Of a DNA stretch of 64,000 bases, positions 53,208 to 60,841 are shown one piece after another. Position 1 is the first letter of the stretch. Each line of letters starts with the position of its first letter. A program made the translations under genes and the position numbers. A model generated the notes under the pieces. It made no database searches, had not been told where the DNA came from, and worked only from the letters and a program-made list of their open reading frames with translations. Source of the stretch: Celeribacter naphthalenivorans (GTDB lineage Bacteria > Pseudomonadota > Alphaproteobacteria > Rhodobacterales > Rhodobacteraceae); the NCBI RefSeq assembly GCF_020524585.1, contig NZ_JAIVLK010000002.1:186001-250000 (forward strand). Direction: 5' to 3'.

Positions 53208-53364
53208 AGTCTCTCCTCCCATATTTCACCTGTAACAATGCTGCGACACGCGCGTCAGGTCTTGGACTCTGGCGACATGAAACTTTGCGAGGGGCGACAG
53301 CTCTGTGTCGTGATGACGCATTAATTAACTTGTAAATTAAGCGGAGCCACGGCATTCTCGCTCC
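53208..53364. promoter_or_regulatory. Divergent promoter region, ALDH operon and FeaR-like gene
   Basis: The 157-nt gap has an AT-rich stretch near the regulator (TTAATTAACTTGTAAATTAA, 53322-53341). Repeats GCGACA/TGTCGT lie around 53274-53310 and could be AraC-type half-sites. Both promoters must lie here. Confidence 0.4.
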
Positions 53365-54333
53365 ATGTTGCCCCCTGTGAAATATCCCGAAACTTCGGTC
53401 GACGCTTTTGTCGCGGATCTGCGCTCTGTCTGCGGACAATTTGACGTGCGTCCGGGCAAGGAACGCCTCCAGATGCGCGGTGGCGCTTTGCTGGAAAACC
53501 GGGCGGGTATCGAGATGGCGCGCATGGCGATGGACGTGCAACAGGTTGTGCGCACACAGAAATCCGTCAAACAAGAAAGCGGCGAGCATTATTTTCTGAT
53601 CGTTCAGGAAGAGGGCAAGGCGCTGATGAGTCAGGCCGATGTCTCGGTGATGATGTCGCCGGGGGATATGGTGCTGATCGACAGTGCCGCGCCGTCGGAA
53701 TTCACCTTTTTCGGGCATTTCAACCGGCAATTGTCGCTGCACCTGCCACGCGCAGAACTGCATTCGCGATTCGGCTATGATCTTTTGCGGGGCGGGCTAA
53801 GCCTGCCGCGACATGATCCCACGAATATGGCGCTTTACGGCGTGTTGGCGAAGGTGTTCAGCACGACAGAGGCCAACAATTCGACCAATCATTACCTGCG
53901 CGAGGCTTTGATGGGGCTGTTGGGGGCGATGCTGCACGAACGCTCGGGGCGGGAGGATTTTTCGGGGATCGACTCGGATCTCGGAAGCTCGCACGCGCTC
54001 ACCGCGGCGCAGGCCTATATCGACACGCATTACCGCAATCCCGAGATGTCGGTGCAGCATATGGCCGATGATCTGTGCATGTCCGTGCGGCAAATTCAGC
54101 GCGGCTTTGCCTCCATTGGCACGACGCCGACGAAATATCTCATGCTCAAACGGCTGGAACACACCCGGCGCGGGCTTGAAGATCGTAAGGCCGGGCGGCG
54201 CGACGATTTGATTGCCTCGATCGCCTATGAGGCGGGGTTTTCGGACCTGTCCTATTTCAACCGTTGTTTCCGCCAGGCCTTTGGCCAGACGCCGAAAGAG
54301 TTTTTGAAACTGGACGTGGTGCAGCTTTCATAA
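53365..54333 (+). CDS. AraC-family regulator, FeaR-like
   Basis: A 322-residue regulator with an N-terminal cupin-like ligand domain of the AraC-binding/FeaR kind (SGEHYFLIVQEEGKALMSQA, VSVMMSPGDMVLIDSAAPSE). The C-terminal AraC double helix-turn-helix (about 220-318) contains MSVQHMADDLCMSVRQIQRG and EAGFSDLSYFNRCFRQAFGQ. It is divergent from the ALDH-GMC-liv operon and probably activates it in response to an aromatic alcohol, amine or aldehyde. A bidirectional terminator follows. Confidence 0.87.
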   Translation: MLPPVKYPETSVDAFVADLRSVCGQFDVRPGKERLQMRGGALLENRAGIEMARMAMDVQQVVRTQKSVKQESGEHYFLIVQEEGKALMSQADVSVMMSPGDMVLIDSAAPSEFTFFGHFNRQLSLHLPRAELHSRFGYDLLRGGLSLPRHDPTNMALYGVLAKVFSTTEANNSTNHYLREALMGLLGAMLHERSGREDFSGIDSDLGSSHALTAAQAYIDTHYRNPEMSVQHMADDLCMSVRQIQRGFASIGTTPTKYLMLKRLEHTRRGLEDRKAGRRDDLIASIAYEAGFSDLSYFNRCFRQAFGQTPKEFLKLDVVQLS

Positions 54334-54350
54334 ATCGAACGGCCTAACGA

Positions 54351-54379
54351 AAAACGCCCCGAACCGGGGCGCTTTTTTT
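54351..54379. terminator. Bidirectional rho-independent terminator
   Basis: CGCCCCG and CGGGGCG (7-bp stem, 3-nt loop) are followed by a 7-nt T-run on the right and preceded by AAAA on the left. It separates the convergent FeaR-like gene and hpaD. Confidence 0.9.
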
Positions 54380-54395
54380 AGGATGTGATCCCGGA

Positions 54396-55253
54396 TCAGA
54401 GTGGGAAGAAGACGTTGACCTGACCGGTGCCAGAGGAGGGGAAGTAGTCGGTGACGACCTCGGCCTTGCCTTTGTACTGATCCCAGCCGAGTGCGCCGTA
54501 GAGCATGATGGTGTCATGCATGTCGCCTTCACCGTCGCAATATTTCGCGTAGTCGGGCAGCATTTCGAGGAAGAGCTCATGCTCGCCGTTCTGCCAAAGC
54601 TCGAGCACGCGGCGGTCGACCACTTCGTTGAATTTCGACGAGATGGTGAAGGTGCCGTTGTTCTCCGCATAGATGTCGTTCGGCCAGATTTGGTGGCTGA
54701 GCGACCCGGAGGCGATGAGCGCGACCTTGCTGTCGGATTTCTTGATGGCTTCGGCAATCGAGGCGCCGAGGCGACGGGATTGCGCGAGCGAGTGCACGGT
54801 GCACATGGCGGCGACGGAGACGACCTTGAGCGACTCGTCGTGATCCATGTTCATGTAACGCATCGGCACGAGGGTGCCGTATTCAAGATCGAGACTGTCG
54901 ACCTGATGGCTCAGCGTGTAGACATCATTGGCGCGCGCGGTTTCGGCGATCAGGTCGCCCAAGGCGGCGTTGCCGTCGTAGGCGTAGGGCATATCCTTGA
55001 TGAATTGCGGGAATTCATGCGAGGTGAACATGCCTTCGAAATGGTGGTTGGCGTTGATGTGATAGGCGGCGTTGACGAGCCAATGCGTGTCGAGCACGAC
55101 AAAGGTGTCGGCGCCGGCTTCGCGCGCACGGCGACCCAATTCGCGATGCCCGTCGATGGCGGATTGGCGCACACCTTTCAGCGGACCGTCCAGCTCGGAC
55201 ATGACCATCGTTGGAACGTGGGTGACCTTGGCGGCCATTACGATTTCACCCAT
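54396..55253 (-). CDS. hpaD: 3,4-dihydroxyphenylacetate 2,3-dioxygenase, type III (HpaD)
   Basis: A 285-residue type III (LigB-like) extradiol dioxygenase that opens the ring of homoprotocatechuate. It aligns by eye along its length with E. coli HpaD: AAKVTHVPTMVMSELDGPLK, VVLDTHWLVNAAYHINANHH, YGTLVPMRYMN, ASGSLSHQIWPND, GEGDMHDTIML and SSGTGQVNVFFPL. The metal-binding His residues of THVP and THWL are present. It follows dctM but has its own leader, with a palindrome and GGGAGGAT. A second, unrelated dioxygenase for the same step lies at 62366-63346. Confidence 0.93.
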   Translation of the reverse strand: MGEIVMAAKVTHVPTMVMSELDGPLKGVRQSAIDGHRELGRRAREAGADTFVVLDTHWLVNAAYHINANHHFEGMFTSHEFPQFIKDMPYAYDGNAALGDLIAETARANDVYTLSHQVDSLDLEYGTLVPMRYMNMDHDESLKVVSVAAMCTVHSLAQSRRLGASIAEAIKKSDSKVALIASGSLSHQIWPNDIYAENNGTFTISSKFNEVVDRRVLELWQNGEHELFLEMLPDYAKYCDGEGDMHDTIMLYGALGWDQYKGKAEVVTDYFPSSGTGQVNVFFPL

Positions 55254-55271
55254 GGTATCCTCCCAGTATTA

Positions 55272-55283
55272 GTAAACATGTTA
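55272..55283. promoter_or_regulatory. TTAACATGTTAA-type operator before hpaD
   Basis: TAAACATGTTAA, one mismatch from the perfect palindrome at 58322-58333, lies 19 nt before the hpaD start. A repressor of the MarR (HpaR) or GntR type is a likely binder, by analogy with other hpa clusters. Confidence 0.5.
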
Positions 55284-55298
55284 AGCGTATGGGTTGAA

Positions 55299-55351
55299 TC
55301 CCTCCCGAAATCCTTGATCCAAATCAACTTGGATATGTTTTTCGGGAGGGA
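55299..55351. repeat. Nested inverted repeat between dctM and hpaD
   Basis: A perfect 12-bp outer repeat (TCCCTCCCGAAA / TTTCGGGAGGGA) encloses a second repeat (ATCCAA-N6-TTGGAT, 55317-55334). No U-tract follows on the minus strand, so it is not a classical terminator. It may stabilise the TRAP mRNA, attenuate read-through, or bind a regulator. Confidence 0.6.
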
Positions 55352-55365
55352 AAGTCGTTTGGCCG

Positions 55366-56679
55366 TCAGGAGGCGACCAGCCAGAGCGAGATCGCCGGGA
55401 AGGCAATCAGGATCAACAGGCGCAGGATGTCAGCGATCCAGAAGGGCAGGATGCCTTTGAAGATCGTTTTGAGCGAGATGTCCGGCAGCGTCGCCTTGAG
55501 CACAAAGACGTTCATGCCCACGGGCGGGGTGATCAGCGAGACTTCGGTCACCACAACCACGATGATGCCAAACCAGATCAGCGCGTATTCCGGGTCGTAC
55601 AAAAGATCGAGACCGAAATCGAGTTGATACATCAGCGGATAAAAGATCGGCACGGTCAGGAGGATCATCGACAGGCTCTCGAGCACGGTTCCGAGGATCA
55701 GGTAGATCACGATGATCATCGCCATGACGACCCAGGCGTTGACGTCGAGGCCCTCGACGAAAGAGGCCAGCTCATCCGGCAGACCAGCGAGGTTGATGTA
55801 GTTGGAAAACACCTCGGCGCCGATGATGACGAGAAAGATCATCGAGGTGCTGATCGCGGTTTCCATCAGCGATTGCCAGACTTCGGCGAATTTGGCGTGG
55901 CCGGTGACGACCACCATCAAAAGCGCCATGCCCGCGCCCATGCCAGCGGCCTCGATGGGGGTGAAGAACCCGCCGTAGATGCCGACCATGATGAAGGCAA
56001 AGAGCGCGACGGAGAGGATCACTCCGTAAAGACCTTCGACCGGATGGTCATCGAGTTCATAGTCCTTCGGCGCCAGTTTCGGGTTGACCAACACGGCGGC
56101 CCAGACGGCGAGGACATAACCCAAAAGGCCCAAAAGACCGGGGATGATGCCTGCGAGGAACAACAGCCCGATGTCGCTTTCGGTCAGGATGCCGTAGATG
56201 ATCAGGATCACCGAGGGCGGAATGAGGATGCCGAGCGTGCCACCTGCGGCGATGGCGCCTGCAGACAGGCTGTCGGAATAGCCGAAGCGGCGCAGAGACG
56301 GCATGGCGACCTTCGACATGGTCGCGGCGGTCGCGAGAGACGAGCCGGAGACCGCAGAGAAGCCGCCACAGGACAGCACAGCCGCCATGGCCAAGCCGCC
56401 CGGCAGGCGCCGCACAAGGCGCTGGGTGGCGGAGAAGAGGCCGGAGGCCACGCCCGAATGGGCCAAGAGGTTGCCCATGAAAATGAACAGCGGGATCACC
56501 GACAAGGAATAGGAAAACACCGTGTCAAACGCGGTGGTCGACAGCATGGTCAGGGCGACGGGCACACCGCGCAACAGCGCAAAGCCAACGGTGCCGACCA
56601 CGATCATGGCAATGGCGATCGGCACGCGGAACACCGCGAGCCCCAGCAAGATGATGGTGGCGATCAACGGTTCGAGCAT
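55366..56679 (-). CDS. dctM: TRAP transporter large permease DctM
   Basis: A 437-residue membrane protein of the TRAP large-subunit family with about 12 helices and motifs ALTMLSTTAFDTVFSYSLSV, SGGTLG-like AAGGTLGILIPPSVILIIYG, and LITPPVGMNVFVLKA. It uses ion gradients to drive uptake of a substrate delivered by DctP. It is encoded 1 nt after dctQ within the hpa operon, so the substrate is probably an aromatic acid such as 4-hydroxyphenylacetate or homoprotocatechuate. Confidence 0.94.
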   Translation of the reverse strand: MLEPLIATIILLGLAVFRVPIAIAMIVVGTVGFALLRGVPVALTMLSTTAFDTVFSYSLSVIPLFIFMGNLLAHSGVASGLFSATQRLVRRLPGGLAMAAVLSCGGFSAVSGSSLATAATMSKVAMPSLRRFGYSDSLSAGAIAAGGTLGILIPPSVILIIYGILTESDIGLLFLAGIIPGLLGLLGYVLAVWAAVLVNPKLAPKDYELDDHPVEGLYGVILSVALFAFIMVGIYGGFFTPIEAAGMGAGMALLMVVVTGHAKFAEVWQSLMETAISTSMIFLVIIGAEVFSNYINLAGLPDELASFVEGLDVNAWVVMAMIIVIYLILGTVLESLSMILLTVPIFYPLMYQLDFGLDLLYDPEYALIWFGIIVVVVTEVSLITPPVGMNVFVLKATLPDISLKTIFKGILPFWIADILRLLILIAFPAISLWLVAS

Positions 56680-56680
56680 G

Positions 56681-57181
56681 TCAGACCTCCTGACGCAGAT
56701 GTTCGGGAATGAGCGCGACCATGCCGCTGAGCAGATAGGTCAGCGCCGCAAGCGCCGCCACGGGCCAGACGGGCAGGGCGAGATCGTTGGTCCGCGCGCC
56801 TTCTTCCATCAGGCCAAGCCCATGCGAGGCGACGGTCCAGCTCAGGATGAAAAACACCACGGCCATTGTCGTGCCGCCAAAACGTCCGGCGAGACGCTGG
56901 GTGTTGTTGGACCAGACCTGGCTCAACAGATCGACCTCCACATGCGCGCCCTTGAGCGTGGTCAGGGGCAGGGCGGTCAGCACCAGATCGGCCAGAAGGA
57001 TTTGCGTCAGTTCGAACGCGCCGGGCAGCGGGCGGTCAAAGACATAGCGCCCGACCACATCGACGACCGTGACGGCCACCATCATCAGGATGAGAGCGGC
57101 GGCAAAGGCCGGAAGCACGCGTTCCACGAAGAAACGAAGCCCCCGGAGGGGCTTCGAATTGAGGGCGTTGAGAGAGCTCAT
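56681..57181 (-). CDS. dctQ: TRAP transporter small permease DctQ
   Basis: A 166-residue protein with four membrane helices (VLPAFAAALILMMVAVTVVD; LLADLVLTALPLTTL; TMAVVFFILSWTVAS; PVAALAALTYLLSGMVAL) and the DctQ motif VVDVVGRYVFDRPLPGAFEL. It forms the membrane part with DctM. It overlaps dctP by 4 nt. Confidence 0.92.
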   Translation of the reverse strand: MSSLNALNSKPLRGLRFFVERVLPAFAAALILMMVAVTVVDVVGRYVFDRPLPGAFELTQILLADLVLTALPLTTLKGAHVEVDLLSQVWSNNTQRLAGRFGGTTMAVVFFILSWTVASHGLGLMEEGARTNDLALPVWPVAALAALTYLLSGMVALIPEHLRQEV

Positions 57182-58212
57182 TGTGCAGGCTTTGCGGTCT
57201 GCATGGCGGCCAAGGCGGCGGCGCCGTCAAAGCCCTGTTCGGTCACAGCGGCGACCCAGGCCTCTTCGAGCGGGCTGGCCACGGCCTGAATTTGCGCCAA
57301 AACGGCCTCATCCGCCGGGTAGACATTGATGCCCGCCTTGCTGGTGGCGTCATAGCCGGTCGCGTCCGCTTCGTCCCAGGCCTTGCCTGCGAGTTCAGAG
57401 AAAGCCGCGCCGGAGACGGACATGATCGCCTCTTGGTCTTCGGCGGAGATGCTGTCCCATTTGCCTTCGTTCATCACGAGGAACCAGGAGGTGTTATAGA
57501 GACCGCCGGGCACCGTCATCACGTCGGTGATGTGTTTGTCGAGTTTAAAGGCGCGCACGGAGTCCATCGCCATGCAAAGCCCGTCGATCACGCCACGGGT
57601 CAGTTTTTCGTAGACTTCACCGGAGGACATGAACAGCGTGGTGGCGCCGACGCCGTTCATCAGATCGGCCGGGTAGCCGCCGGGGGTGCGGACCTTGAAG
57701 CCCCCGAAATCATCGGGCGCTGCGAAATTGCGATCTTTGGACAAAAGCACGCCCGGACCATGGGTGAAGAGGCCCAAAACATGGGTGCCTTCGTGTTCAC
57801 CGGCGGCGTCGAGGTCTTGGGTGTAGACGTTCCAGAAGTTGGTGGAGGTGGTCACCGCGTCATCGCCAAGGAAGGAGAACTGACCAACGCGGGAGCGCAG
57901 GAAGCGGTCGTCGCTGGTAAAGCTGTGCAGACCGTAGGTGATGTCGGCGACGCCGTCGCGGGCCATGTCGAAATGCGCGGGCGGGGCGCCCAGCGGCTTG
58001 GCCAGCACGCGGATGGTGACGCGGCCTTCGGTCACTTCCTCGACCTGCTCGGCCCAGGGTTTGATCGCGCCGACGACCAGCGGGTGGCGCGGCGGCAGCC
58101 AGCTTGAGAGCACAAGCTCGGTCTCGGCGAAGGCGGGCGTGGCGCCCAAAGTCGCGCTCAGCGTGACGGCGAGAGCGGTCCCGGCAAGAAAGGCACGTTT
58201 GGTGATATTCAT
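57178..58212 (-). CDS. dctP: TRAP transporter substrate-binding protein DctP
   Basis: A 344-residue exported protein (signal peptide MNITKRAFLAGTALAVTLSA, cleaved near PAFA) of the DctP family: LVLSSWLPPRHPLVVGAIKP, the central FKVRTPGGYPADLMNGVGAT with the ligand-clamping Arg, and YEKLTRGVIDGLCMAMDSVR. The start follows GGGAGGATCAG. It begins the dctPQM sub-operon, 168 nt after hpaI, behind a palindrome and a hairpin, so it may have its own promoter. Confidence 0.92.
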   Translation of the reverse strand: MNITKRAFLAGTALAVTLSATLGATPAFAETELVLSSWLPPRHPLVVGAIKPWAEQVEEVTEGRVTIRVLAKPLGAPPAHFDMARDGVADITYGLHSFTSDDRFLRSRVGQFSFLGDDAVTTSTNFWNVYTQDLDAAGEHEGTHVLGLFTHGPGVLLSKDRNFAAPDDFGGFKVRTPGGYPADLMNGVGATTLFMSSGEVYEKLTRGVIDGLCMAMDSVRAFKLDKHITDVMTVPGGLYNTSWFLVMNEGKWDSISAEDQEAIMSVSGAAFSELAGKAWDEADATGYDATSKAGINVYPADEAVLAQIQAVASPLEEAWVAAVTEQGFDGAAALAAMQTAKPAQ

Positions 58213-58321
58213 TCTGATCCTCCCAGATGTGAAGTCATGGGGTCGGCGCAGTTTTGGTGTTTCGCGGCCCCCGGAGCTCTTGAAACACAGGCCTCTCCCA
58301 GATCGATTACCAAGCATTAAT

Positions 58322-58333
58322 TTAACATGTTAA
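58322..58333. promoter_or_regulatory. Perfect palindrome TTAACATGTTAA before dctP
   Basis: A 12-bp perfect palindrome in the hpaI-dctP gap, 110 nt before the dctP start. A one-mismatch copy lies before hpaD (55272). It is a candidate operator for the hpa repressor. Confidence 0.55.
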
Positions 58334-58337
58334 TCTT

Positions 58338-58362
58338 GTGGCGGGCAAGCATCGCCCGCCAC
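58338..58362 (-). terminator. Strong hairpin after hpaI
   Basis: GTGGCGGGC and GCCCGCCAC form a perfect 9-bp stem with a 7-nt loop, 19 nt after the hpaI stop. On the minus strand only AAGATT follows, so U-tract support is weak. It may be a leaky terminator or an mRNA-stabilising structure between the pathway and transporter genes. Confidence 0.5.
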
Positions 58363-58380
58363 AGATCGTTCACAGTGACG

Positions 58381-59142
58381 TCAGGAAAACTTGGCTTTCA
58401 GCCCCAAAAGGCCCGCCCGAAGCACGCCGACATCGGAGCCGACGGCGAGGAATTCGACGCCGAGCTCGCGGTAGGATTGCGCAAGTGCTTGATCGGACGT
58501 CAAAATGCCCGCTGCCTTGCCCGCCGCTTTGATGCGTTTGAGGGTGTCGACCACCACGGCCTGAACCTCGGGTGCGGCAGGTTGTCCCAGATATCCCATA
58601 TCGGCAGCCAGATCGGCGGGGCCGACAAAGACGCCGTCGACGCCGTCGACGCCGAGAATCGCGTCGAGCGCCTCGACCCCCGCCATGCTTTCGACCTGAA
58701 CGAGGACACAGACCTCATCATTGGCGGTTTGCAGGTAATCGGGGATGGCGTTGTACGCGGAGACGCGCGCCAAAGCCGCGCCGACACCCCGCACACCCAA
58801 GGGCGGGTATTTCATCGAGCGGACGACTTCGGCGGCCTGATCGCCGCTTTCGATCATCGGCACAAGCAGGGTCTGCGCGCCAATATCGAGCATCTGTTTG
58901 ATCTCGGCGCGGTTGTCGTCGCGGGTGCGCACGACCACCTGGCTTTTGTCTGCGGCGCTGCGCAGTTGCCCGAGCACATCGCGCAGACCGTTTGGCCCGT
59001 GTTCGCCGTCGATCAGGAGCCAGTCAAAGCCGGTTCCCGCCGCCAGTTCGGTCACGGAGGGATCGCCAAAGCCCAGCCAGAGGCCGATTTGAACGTCACC
59101 CGCCTTGAGGCGGGATTTGAAGGTGTTTTTCGGTGCAGGCAT
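58381..59142 (-). CDS. hpaI: 4-hydroxy-2-oxoheptanedioate aldolase (HpaI)
   Basis: HpaI splits 4-hydroxy-2-oxoheptanedioate into pyruvate and succinate semialdehyde, the last pathway-specific step. The 253-residue protein has family motifs GLWLGFGDPSVTELAAGTGF, LLIDGEHGPNGLRDVL (catalytic His), the metal-binding region VCVLVQVESMAGVEALDAI and FVGPADLAADMGYLGQP. The ATG at 59142 has GGGAGGACC upstream. It follows hpaH by 11 nt. Confidence 0.94.
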   Translation of the reverse strand: MPAPKNTFKSRLKAGDVQIGLWLGFGDPSVTELAAGTGFDWLLIDGEHGPNGLRDVLGQLRSAADKSQVVVRTRDDNRAEIKQMLDIGAQTLLVPMIESGDQAAEVVRSMKYPPLGVRGVGAALARVSAYNAIPDYLQTANDEVCVLVQVESMAGVEALDAILGVDGVDGVFVGPADLAADMGYLGQPAAPEVQAVVVDTLKRIKAAGKAAGILTSDQALAQSYRELGVEFLAVGSDVGVLRAGLLGLKAKFS

Positions 59143-59153
59143 GTGGTCCTCCC

Positions 59154-59954
59154 TTATGCGAAATTGACGGACACGCTGCCGAAGGGGCCGTAATCGGCCT
59201 CGATCTTGGTCCCTGAGGGGCATTCGATCGGCGCGATGAAAGAGCCCGCGAGCACAACCTGACCCGCCTCGATGCGCTGGCCGTATTGGCCCATGCGCTC
59301 GGACAGCCAGACGATGCCCATCACCGGATCATTGAGCACAGCCGCGCCCAGACCGGTGGCGACCACCTCGTCGTTCTTGGTCAGGATCGCACCGACCCAG
59401 CGCAGATCGAAGGCCTCGGGCGCATGTTTCTGCGGCCCCAAGACGATGCCCCCGTTGGCGGCATTGTCCGACACGGTGTCAAAGATGACTCGCGTCTTGC
59501 CGGTTTCCGGGTCGGCGCGCAGGATGCGGGTGTCGAGGATTTCGATGGCGGGGGCCACGAAATCGGTCGCCGCCAAGACGTCCTCCCGCGTGACCTTGCC
59601 CTCAAGCGGGGCTTTCATCACAAACGCAATCTCGGCCTCGATGCGCGGCTGGATAAAGCGGGTGGCGGGCACAGTGCAGCCATCCGCGAAATCCATGTCG
59701 TCGTAGATCACGCCGCTGTCCGGCGTCGTGATCCCAAGCGCGTCCTGCATGACTTTCGAGGTCAGGCCGATTTTCCAGCCGATAATCTCACGACCCTGCG
59801 CCAGTTTCTGCGCCATTTGCGCAGATTGGATCGCATAGGCGTCGTCCAGCGTGATCTCCGGGTGTTTCAGCGACAAAAGCCCGATCTGTTCGCGCGTCTC
59901 CTCAGCCGCAAGAAGCGCGGCTGCTGCGGTTTCAATGTCGGATTGGGCGAGCAT
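59154..59954 (-). CDS. hpaH: 2-oxo-hept-4-ene-1,7-dioate hydratase (HpaH)
   Basis: HpaH hydrates 2-oxohept-4-ene-1,7-dioate to the substrate of HpaI. The 266-residue protein has the MhpD/HpaH pattern: IIGWKIGLTSKVMQDALGI, IQPRIEAEIAFVMKAPLEG with metal-binding Glu residues, and SDNAANGGIVLGPQ. The ATG at 59954 overlaps the stop of the hpaG-like gene (TGATG); a GTG one codon earlier is possible. Confidence 0.93.
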   Translation of the reverse strand: MLAQSDIETAAAALLAAEETREQIGLLSLKHPEITLDDAYAIQSAQMAQKLAQGREIIGWKIGLTSKVMQDALGITTPDSGVIYDDMDFADGCTVPATRFIQPRIEAEIAFVMKAPLEGKVTREDVLAATDFVAPAIEILDTRILRADPETGKTRVIFDTVSDNAANGGIVLGPQKHAPEAFDLRWVGAILTKNDEVVATGLGAAVLNDPVMGIVWLSERMGQYGQRIEAGQVVLAGSFIAPIECPSGTKIEADYGPFGSVSVNFA

Positions 59955-60829
59955 CACTCGTCCTCCACACCGTTGCGCAGGATGCCGATGCCTTCGGCTT
60001 CGACCTCGACCACATCACCCGGCTTGAGCCAGATCGGCGGATCGAAGCGTGCGCCTGCGCCCGTCGGCGTGCCGCAGACGATAACGTCGCCCGGCACCAG
60101 CGTGCAGTAGGTGGAGACGTAGTTCACGATGTAGCGGAAGTCGTACATCATGTTCTTGGTGCGGTCGTTCTGACGCACTTCGCCGTTCACGCGGGTGGTC
60201 AGTTCGATGTCGTCGAGCTGATCGGCGGAGCGGAAGGGCACAAGCCACGGGCCGATGGAGCCGGTGCTGTCCCAATTCTTGCCTTGGGTGACGTTGAACT
60301 TCGCATGACGGACCCAATCGCGGATCGTGCCTTCGTTACAAAGCGTCAGCGCGGCGATGTGGTCATAGGCGTCTTCTTTCGCGATGCGACGACCGCCTTT
60401 GCCGATCACGATGGTGACTTCGCCTTCGTAATCGAGCTGTTCGCTCTCCGGCGGGCGCACCATGTTGCCGTTATGGCCGGTGAAGGAGCGCGGGAAGCGG
60501 ATGAACATCGACGGGTAGGATTTCGCGTCCGTGGTGCCGTCTTTGTATTCCGCGTTGCGGTCCGGGAAATTCACGCCGATACAGATCAGCTTTTCCGGCT
60601 TCGCGATCGGGATGAGGTAGGTGACATCCTCTTCGCGGTAACTCGGCGCGCGGCCTTCAGAGGATTTGAGCACCTCTTCGAGCGCACCGGCCTCGACCAC
60701 GTTTTGCAGCGTGGCAAAACGGCTGCCGTATTCGGGCGTCATGTCGATGATGCCGGCGTCAGTGACCACGCCGTAACGGTCGGCGCCATTGGCGTGGAAG
60801 GCGGCAATGCGGGCTGGAATGGGTTTCAT
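59954..60829 (-). CDS. Fumarylacetoacetate hydrolase-family protein, HpaG-like isomerase/decarboxylase
   Basis: A 291-residue enzyme of the FAH fold. Motifs are KLICIGVNFPDRNAEY, the metal-binding SEQLDYEGEVTIVIGKGGRR, GPWLVPF and VIVCGTPTGAG. In this pathway FAH proteins (HpaG) decarboxylate 5-oxopent-3-ene-1,2,5-tricarboxylate and isomerise 2-hydroxyhepta-2,4-diene-1,7-dioate, and its place beside hpaH fits. E. coli HpaG has two FAH domains; this has one, so a second partner, the HpaF isomerase, or a broader activity would be needed. GAGGACG precedes the ATG. Confidence 0.85.
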   Translation of the reverse strand: MKPIPARIAAFHANGADRYGVVTDAGIIDMTPEYGSRFATLQNVVEAGALEEVLKSSEGRAPSYREEDVTYLIPIAKPEKLICIGVNFPDRNAEYKDGTTDAKSYPSMFIRFPRSFTGHNGNMVRPPESEQLDYEGEVTIVIGKGGRRIAKEDAYDHIAALTLCNEGTIRDWVRHAKFNVTQGKNWDSTGSIGPWLVPFRSADQLDDIELTTRVNGEVRQNDRTKNMMYDFRYIVNYVSTYCTLVPGDVIVCGTPTGAGARFDPPIWLKPGDVVEVEAEGIGILRNGVEDE

Positions 60830-60841
60830 AGGGCGTCCTCC

